A stretch of 64,000 nucleotides of DNA from Patulibacter sp. (GTDB taxonomy: Bacteria > Actinomycetota > Thermoleophilia > Solirubrobacterales > Solirubrobacteraceae). The stretch spans positions 1 through 64,000 of the forward strand of contig NZ_JAURWA010000149.1 of the NCBI RefSeq assembly GCF_030655195.1, in the 5' to 3' direction. The translations under genes were made by a program, and so were the position numbers. The first letter of the stretch is position 1, and every line of letters begins with the position of its first letter. Positions 59,788 to 64,000 of the stretch are shown here, piece after piece. The notes beneath the pieces are model-generated. The model saw nothing but the letters and a program-made list of their open reading frames with translations, ran no database searches and was not told the origin of the DNA.

Positions 59788-60114
59788 TCAGTCCCACATG
59801 CCGCTCGCTTGGAACACGAGCGGGGCGCAGCATCGCGGGCACGCGGGATCGACATCGACGGCCTCGTCATCTCGCTCGGCCTCCATCCCCAGCCGACGCA
59901 ACCGCTGGCTCCCGCACTCCGGACAACGCCCCCGCCCCGATGCCGGCTCCGGACCGTCGGGTCCGGGACGAACGGTGAGGACGGTCGTCAGGCCTCCGCA
60001 CGCCGCGCAGGACCGCAGCTCGCGGTCGGAGATCATTCCCGGCCCGATCAGCAGGAAGGTGCTCTCGTAGTCGCAACTGGTGGCCGGGCACTCGTAGCTG
60101 CCGAAGATCCCCAT
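59788..60114 (-). CDS. Small multi-zinc-ribbon protein
   Basis: This 108-residue protein has several cysteine pairs: CPATSC near the N-terminus, CAAC at ~36, CPEC at ~66 and CPRC at ~92, enough for two zinc ribbons. The middle includes a short beta region (GLTTVLTVRPGPDG). Proteins of this size with stacked ribbons usually bind nucleic acid or protein partners. The specific family is not recognised. It lies downstream of another minus-strand gene with an ~85-base gap. Confidence 0.55.
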   Translation of the reverse strand: MGIFGSYECPATSCDYESTFLLIGPGMISDRELRSCAACGGLTTVLTVRPGPDGPEPASGRGRCPECGSQRLRRLGMEAERDDEAVDVDPACPRCCAPLVFQASGMWD

Positions 60115-60198
60115 GCGTCGAGGTCGGGCGCGGAGCGGGTTTCCTGACGGCTGCCGTGGCCCGGGCTGAGGCGGCGGTGCTCTCGCGCTGTGAACGGC

Positions 60199-61074
60199 TC
60201 AGATGTCGGCGGACAGTCCGCCGCCCATCTCGTCGGCACTGGTCCGCTGGACGTCCCCCAGCCGCCGTCGCAGCCGCCACAACGCTGCCCGCACCGAGTG
60301 GGCATCGTCGGCGGCCACCCACACACGGCTCGTGTCGCCCGACCACTCCACCACTGCCACAGCGGTGCGGAGTTCGACGAGGACGGTCCGGGCGTCCCCG
60401 TGCCGAAAGCTCGCGACCGGATCGAGCAACGCGAAGCCCGACGCGACCGTCGAGACATCCGCGACCTCATGATGGAGGAGTGCGCGGTCGGTGATGGTCG
60501 AGACAAACTCGTCCTGGATCGCCGCGCGGGCTCGGGCGGCAACGTCGCGTGGGACGTCCGCGGCTCGACGGGCGACGGGTTGCTGCAGCGGTGGCCCGTC
60601 GTGGTCCGTCGGTGCGCGTCCGGCCGGCGTGCCGGGTTCGGTCGCGGAACCGGCGACGCGGGCGTCGGGGACTCCGCGTCGCGACGGCGAGTGGGTGTCG
60701 CCCCCGGTCGGAGGCGTCGGTGCCGCTCGCCCAGAGGGATCCGCGTTCGCGATCCACGTCCGGCGTTCGTCCTCCGTCGCCTGCAGGACCGCGAGTGCGA
60801 CCGCGACGGCCGGCTCCGGCGAACCCGCCGGGTCGACACGACGGGCGGTCTCCTCGAGCGCCTGCATCGCGTCGGCGTCGGGATCCAGCGACGAAAGCTC
60901 GACGTGGAATCCGAGGGCGTCGCACCAGTACCGCCCGTCGAGTCGCAGGATCGTGGGAGTGCCGTACCGAAAGCCCCGTGCCAGGGCCCGTCGTTCGCGA
61001 CGGGCCACGGCATCCAGGGCGAGTTCACCGATCGGCTCACCGAGGCCCGAACGGTCGTCGTCGTCGTACGTCAT
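60199..61074 (-). CDS. Hypothetical two-domain protein
   Basis: The 291-residue product has an N-terminal domain (ALARGFRYGTPTILRLDGRY, YWCDALGFHVELSSLDPDAD), a Pro/Thr/Gly-rich linker over about residues 110-165, and a C-terminal domain (ALLHHEVADVSTVASGFALL, TAVAVVEWSGDTSRVWVAAD). There is no signal peptide or membrane segment. Function is unknown. The high third-position GC is that of core genes. Confidence 0.6.
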   Translation of the reverse strand: MTYDDDDRSGLGEPIGELALDAVARRERRALARGFRYGTPTILRLDGRYWCDALGFHVELSSLDPDADAMQALEETARRVDPAGSPEPAVAVALAVLQATEDERRTWIANADPSGRAAPTPPTGGDTHSPSRRGVPDARVAGSATEPGTPAGRAPTDHDGPPLQQPVARRAADVPRDVAARARAAIQDEFVSTITDRALLHHEVADVSTVASGFALLDPVASFRHGDARTVLVELRTAVAVVEWSGDTSRVWVAADDAHSVRAALWRLRRRLGDVQRTSADEMGGGLSADI

Positions 61075-61125
61075 AGGAACGTCGCCGTCCGGCGTCCTGC
61101 AGGAACGAGCGCGCGAGTCCAGTCC

Positions 61126-61494
61126 TCAGAGCCGGTACGCCACGAACCGGAACGCCGTGCCGGTCGTGTACTCGTCGCAGCGCCAGCCGGTGCGACCGGT
61201 CTTGCCGCAGTGCCAGGTCACGTAGCCGTCGAAGAAGCCGGTGGGCAGGCGGTTGCCGTAGCTGCGCGCCCACGAGCGACGGAGCCAGCGGTTCATGACG
61301 TACTTGGCGCTGGCGCAGTTCATGCCGCGCTGGGGGCGCAGGCTCTTGAAGATCGCCGGGACGCCGGCCGCGTTGTAGGTGATGCCGGAGTCGCCGGTCG
61401 AGCAGGCGGCCTGGGCGGCGCCGGGTGACGCGACGAGGAAGAGGGCGCAGACGGCGACAAGGGTCGCTGCGGTGCGGCGGATGCGGGACGACAT
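61126..61494 (-). CDS. Secreted protein with signal peptide
   Basis: This 122-residue protein begins with a Sec signal (SRIRRTAATLVAVCALFLVA) and a probable AQA-A cleavage site around residue 29. The mature part is small, with conserved-looking cysteines and aromatic residues (CASAKYVMNRWLRRSWARSY, FFDGYVTWHCGKTG, WRCDEY), likely forming two disulphides. It is probably extracellular. No enzyme motif is recognised. Confidence 0.65.
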   Translation of the reverse strand: MSSRIRRTAATLVAVCALFLVASPGAAQAACSTGDSGITYNAAGVPAIFKSLRPQRGMNCASAKYVMNRWLRRSWARSYGNRLPTGFFDGYVTWHCGKTGRTGWRCDEYTTGTAFRFVAYRL

Positions 61495-61650
61495 GGTGGA
61501 GCTCCTGGGTTGCGGGCCCGCGGGGTGCGGGTGCAGTGGAGGTCGTCAGGCGGGCACGGGTTCTGACGGGCCGGTCCTCTTTTCCCGCCGGCTTCGCGGC
61601 TCCCCGACCACCGCCGTCCCGCTCGTGGCGGGACGGCGGCGAGACCACTC

Positions 61651-63204
61651 CTACGTCGGGCTCGTCAACCGCACGCCGACCGCCGGTGGAAGCTGGAGCT
61701 CCAGCGCTGAGACCACGGCCGTGATGGCGAACGCGTCGAGGGCGGTCCCCGCGTCAGCGCGGAGCAGCACGCCCGCCGCGTCCAGCAGCGGGACGCCCCG
61801 CGGCGCGAGGCGGCCACTCAGGTCGATGCCCGCCGTGGCGGTCCAGTGCAGCGCACCGAAGACCGGGACGCCGGCGAAGCCCCCGCGTTCCAGAGCACCC
61901 CGGACCTTCGCGACCTGGGTGAGCACGTCGAGGGCCGCCTGGGTCTGCCTGCGCCGGTTCACGAACAGCTCGTTGTCGCGCACCGCTACGTCGCCGCTCC
62001 AGGCCTTCGTGTCCGCGACGATCACGCCGGCGGGTCCGACCAGGACGTGGTCGATGTTCGCGCGCGCCCGGGTCGATTCGCGGCGGTCGTGGAGGACGAC
62101 GACGTGCGGGAACGCCTCCCGCAGCGCCGCGAACCGGGCCGCCGCAGTCGCCTCGCCGTCGGCGCCGGTCTTCCACGCCGTGATGTGCTGCGGGACGGGC
62201 TCGTCGGGGTCGTACGTCTCTCCTGCCGCCCCGACCTCCGTCCGACGCTTGGCGCGCCAGTTCGCGAGGCGCCGTTCGTACTGGTTCAGGGCGCTGCGGC
62301 CGGCGGCGGGATCCGGCAACGGGCGGCCCGCGGCCGGGTCCGGCGTCTCCCGGTCCGTCGGCGCGTCAGTCAACGAGGCGCTTCTCGCGGGTGGCCCGTT
62401 CGGCGGTGCGTCGGGCACCCGGACACCCGGCGGCATCCGAGGCAGGTGGGTCGACGGGCGTCCGCTGGCGGGCGGCGTGTCCGGCACCCGGACGCCCGGT
62501 CGCATCGGTGGGAGACCCGTCCCGTCGCCCGACATCCGGCGCCGGACGATCCGGGCGACGCGCCCCACGACGAGTGCCACCCCGAGGAGCAGACCGAGAC
62601 CCACGGCACCGCGGACCCAGGGCAGCACCGCGTCGGCGATGGGGACGATCGCGACCGACAGCGGCGTCTTCCCCTCGAGATTCGAGGCGACGACCCGCTC
62701 GCTGCGCAGCACGGTCGGCCGGGCGCCGGTCCGCAGCAGGTGGACGCAGAGTCGGAGGGCCCCGTCGCCGGGAAGCGCGACGGATCCCACGCTGCGGAAG
62801 ACGCGACCACGGCGGAGGGCGACGCCGGGGCGGGGTCCGATGACCGGTTGCCAGCCGACCCGGACCGACCCGGTCGGCGGCTCGACGACACCGGTCGACG
62901 TGGCGCTCGGCATGGGACACGGCGCGGCGACCGACGTGCGGCCGAGCACGCGGAAGACCACCGGCGCATCCGACGACGAGCGACGGACGCGCCCGGCGAG
63001 CGTGAGGGTCGCGCGATCCCGATCGCGGTCGACCGCCACCCGCAGCGCAGTGCCGACCGCTGCCGACGGTTCCGTGCCGGCACGGTCGAACGGCGGGGCG
63101 TAGGTCAGCCAGACCGTCAGGCAGATCGCCAGCACGAGGACCGGGGCGAGAAAGGATGCGGTCGCGCGGGTCGGGAGTCGTCCTGATCGTCCGCGCGCGG
63201 CCAC
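61651..63204 (-). CDS. Membrane-bound NERD-domain protein
   Basis: The product has ~517 residues. Two membrane segments are seen, near residues 15-33 (FLAPVLVLAICLTVWLTY) and 190-215 (AVGLGLLLGVALVVGRVARI), with an outside beta domain between them. A Pro-rich repeat linker (RPGVRVPDTPPASG, MPPGVRVPDAPPNG) leads to a cytoplasmic NERD domain (~375-490: ARANIDHVLVGPAGVIVADT, KAWSGDV), giving D...D-x-K rather than the more common E-x-K. GTG 63204 directly precedes the first membrane segment. NERD domains are nuclease-like; membrane-tethered forms have no established role but are candidates for attacking incoming DNA. Confidence 0.7.
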   Translation of the reverse strand: MAARGRSGRLPTRATASFLAPVLVLAICLTVWLTYAPPFDRAGTEPSAAVGTALRVAVDRDRDRATLTLAGRVRRSSSDAPVVFRVLGRTSVAAPCPMPSATSTGVVEPPTGSVRVGWQPVIGPRPGVALRRGRVFRSVGSVALPGDGALRLCVHLLRTGARPTVLRSERVVASNLEGKTPLSVAIVPIADAVLPWVRGAVGLGLLLGVALVVGRVARIVRRRMSGDGTGLPPMRPGVRVPDTPPASGRPSTHLPRMPPGVRVPDAPPNGPPARSASLTDAPTDRETPDPAAGRPLPDPAAGRSALNQYERRLANWRAKRRTEVGAAGETYDPDEPVPQHITAWKTGADGEATAAARFAALREAFPHVVVLHDRRESTRARANIDHVLVGPAGVIVADTKAWSGDVAVRDNELFVNRRRQTQAALDVLTQVAKVRGALERGGFAGVPVFGALHWTATAGIDLSGRLAPRGVPLLDAAGVLLRADAGTALDAFAITAVVSALELQLPPAVGVRLTSPT

Positions 63205-63424
63205 GCCGGCATCCTGGCGTTGGAACGCCGGATCCGTCAGGCACGGAGGACGGATGGCCGAGCGCCGTCGGGAGCCACTGCCCGTGGCGCGCATGCCCTG
63301 GCGGCTACGAGATCCCACGCGAACGGGTGGTCTGCGGGCCGGGCGGAACTCGCCACGGCGCGGCGTCAAGGCCGGCACCGTTCGGCCCTGGTCCCGATAC
63401 AGCAATGGCCCGCAGACTCGCGCC

Positions 63425-63871
63425 ATGACCACTTCGCAAGACGAGACCGTTCGCGGGGACTTCGTGGAAGGGGGCGAGGATCCGTCGTGGGACGCCCTCT
63501 ACACGGCCCTCCAGCCTCGGACGCTGGCCGACTTCTTCTCCTGGATGGGCGACGTCGACCTCGACGACGGAACGCGTGTCCACGTGTACCGGCACTCCGA
63601 CTCGCGATCGTTCCTGCACGTCACCGACGACGGCCGCGCACTCATCTACGTCGGCGACGAGGACCGGTATCGCTTCGTTCCGCTCGCCGACGCGGTGCTG
63701 AACGCCTTCGTGCCCCGGCAGCATCCGGTCGTGCCGTTCGACGACGCAGGCTGTGCCGCACTCGACGCGATGTACCGCGTGCTCTGCGACGTGTCAGACG
63801 GGCTCGGGATCGAGCGGCCCGAGCGGGACGTCGTGATCCGGGTGCCCGACGACTCGACCTCGGCGCCGTAG
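63425..63871 (+). CDS. Hypothetical acidic protein
   Basis: This 148-residue protein starts at ATG 63425, where coding-like sequence begins (MTTSQDETVRGDFVEGGEDP). It is acidic and beta-rich (TRVHVYRHSDSRSFLHVTDD, ALIYVGDEDRYRFVPLADAV) with a C-terminal helix (CAALDAMYRVLCDVSDGLG). No family or membrane segment was recognised. It is divergent from the NERD gene. Confidence 0.55.
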   Translation: MTTSQDETVRGDFVEGGEDPSWDALYTALQPRTLADFFSWMGDVDLDDGTRVHVYRHSDSRSFLHVTDDGRALIYVGDEDRYRFVPLADAVLNAFVPRQHPVVPFDDAGCAALDAMYRVLCDVSDGLGIERPERDVVIRVPDDSTSAP

Positions 63872-63942
63872 CCGTCGCTTGGCTCCGATGGACCGCAACC
63901 GGCCAGCGGGGTGGGCTCCGCACCCGGCCGAAGAGGGCGATC

Positions 63943-63967
63943 GTGCTGCTAGCACTTCTGCTAGCAC
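63943..63967. promoter_or_regulatory. Tandem TGCTAGCA palindromes, putative operator
   Basis: CTGCTAGCAC occurs at 63946-63955 and again at 63958-63967, a 12-bp repeat, and each copy holds the 8-bp palindrome TGCTAGCA. The site ends 20 bases before an ATG. Tandem palindromes so close to a start are typical of autoregulated antitoxin genes of the ribbon-helix-helix type. Confidence 0.5.
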
Positions 63968-63986
63968 CGTCGCTACCGTGAGGGGC

Positions 63987-64000
63987 ATGGCCACGTTGCA
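63987..64000 (+). CDS. Start of a gene cut by the window edge (possible RHH antitoxin)
   Basis: Only ATG GCC ACG TTG and two more bases are visible, giving MATL. FitA/VapB-type antitoxins frequently begin MATLQ, and the tandem palindromes just upstream fit such a gene. This is a guess from position and four residues. Confidence 0.3.

Overview
The window is very high-GC DNA with long, tightly packed genes, GTG as a frequent start codon and a recC-recB-recD operon. This fits a high-GC Gram-positive bacterium (Actinomycetota, possibly a Thermoleophilia-type lineage), but there is no rRNA or other marker that would fix the genus. No tRNA, rRNA or CRISPR array was seen.

Left core-like arm (1-10.6 kb). 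This arm holds small secreted, membrane or zinc-ribbon proteins and an unusual set of signalling proteins. A partial ADP-ribosylglycohydrolase (DraG)-dual-specificity phosphatase fusion lies at the left edge. A TPR protein sits at 5.8 kb. At 7.5 kb a close paralogue of that TPR protein is fused to a PP2C phosphatase and a second DraG domain, which has lost part of its metal motif.

Defence island (about 10.6-49.6 kb). GC at third positions falls and most genes belong to anti-phage or restriction systems. (a) 10.7-22.8 kb, minus strand: a C5-cytosine methyltransferase, a 996-residue unknown protein, a giant DUF1998-type DEAD helicase (DruE-like), a frameshifted NERD gene and an OLD-family ATPase/TOPRIM nuclease; the last four are coupled end to end. 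(b) 23-31.3 kb: a mobile or decayed zone with a transposase-like gene broken by an in-frame stop, membrane proteins, a GIY-YIG gene and its 3' duplicate, a divergent XRE regulator/small membrane protein pair with an inverted-repeat operator, a PD-(D/E)XK protein and a frameshifted gene. (c) 31.4-36.4 kb: a restriction-modification cluster of C5 methylase, McrB-like and McrC-like subunits, Vsr, and a divergent EVE-domain reader. (d) 37.8-49.6 kb: a strictly coupled four-gene operon encoding a NERD/pseudokinase/kinase/ATPase multidomain protein, a 512-residue protein, a 1695-residue HerA-like ATPase and a 396-residue unknown. It resembles the kinase-MAD7-ATPase part of MADS and, more distantly, BREX PglW and Dnd DptFGH, but without a methylase. 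It is the best candidate for an undescribed system.

Right core-like arm (50-64 kb). recCBD is followed by a DUF4258/DUF2283 toxin-antitoxin-like pair, a zinc-ribbon protein, a secreted protein, a membrane NERD protein, and the first codons of a possible RHH antitoxin behind two TGCTAGCA palindromes at the right edge.
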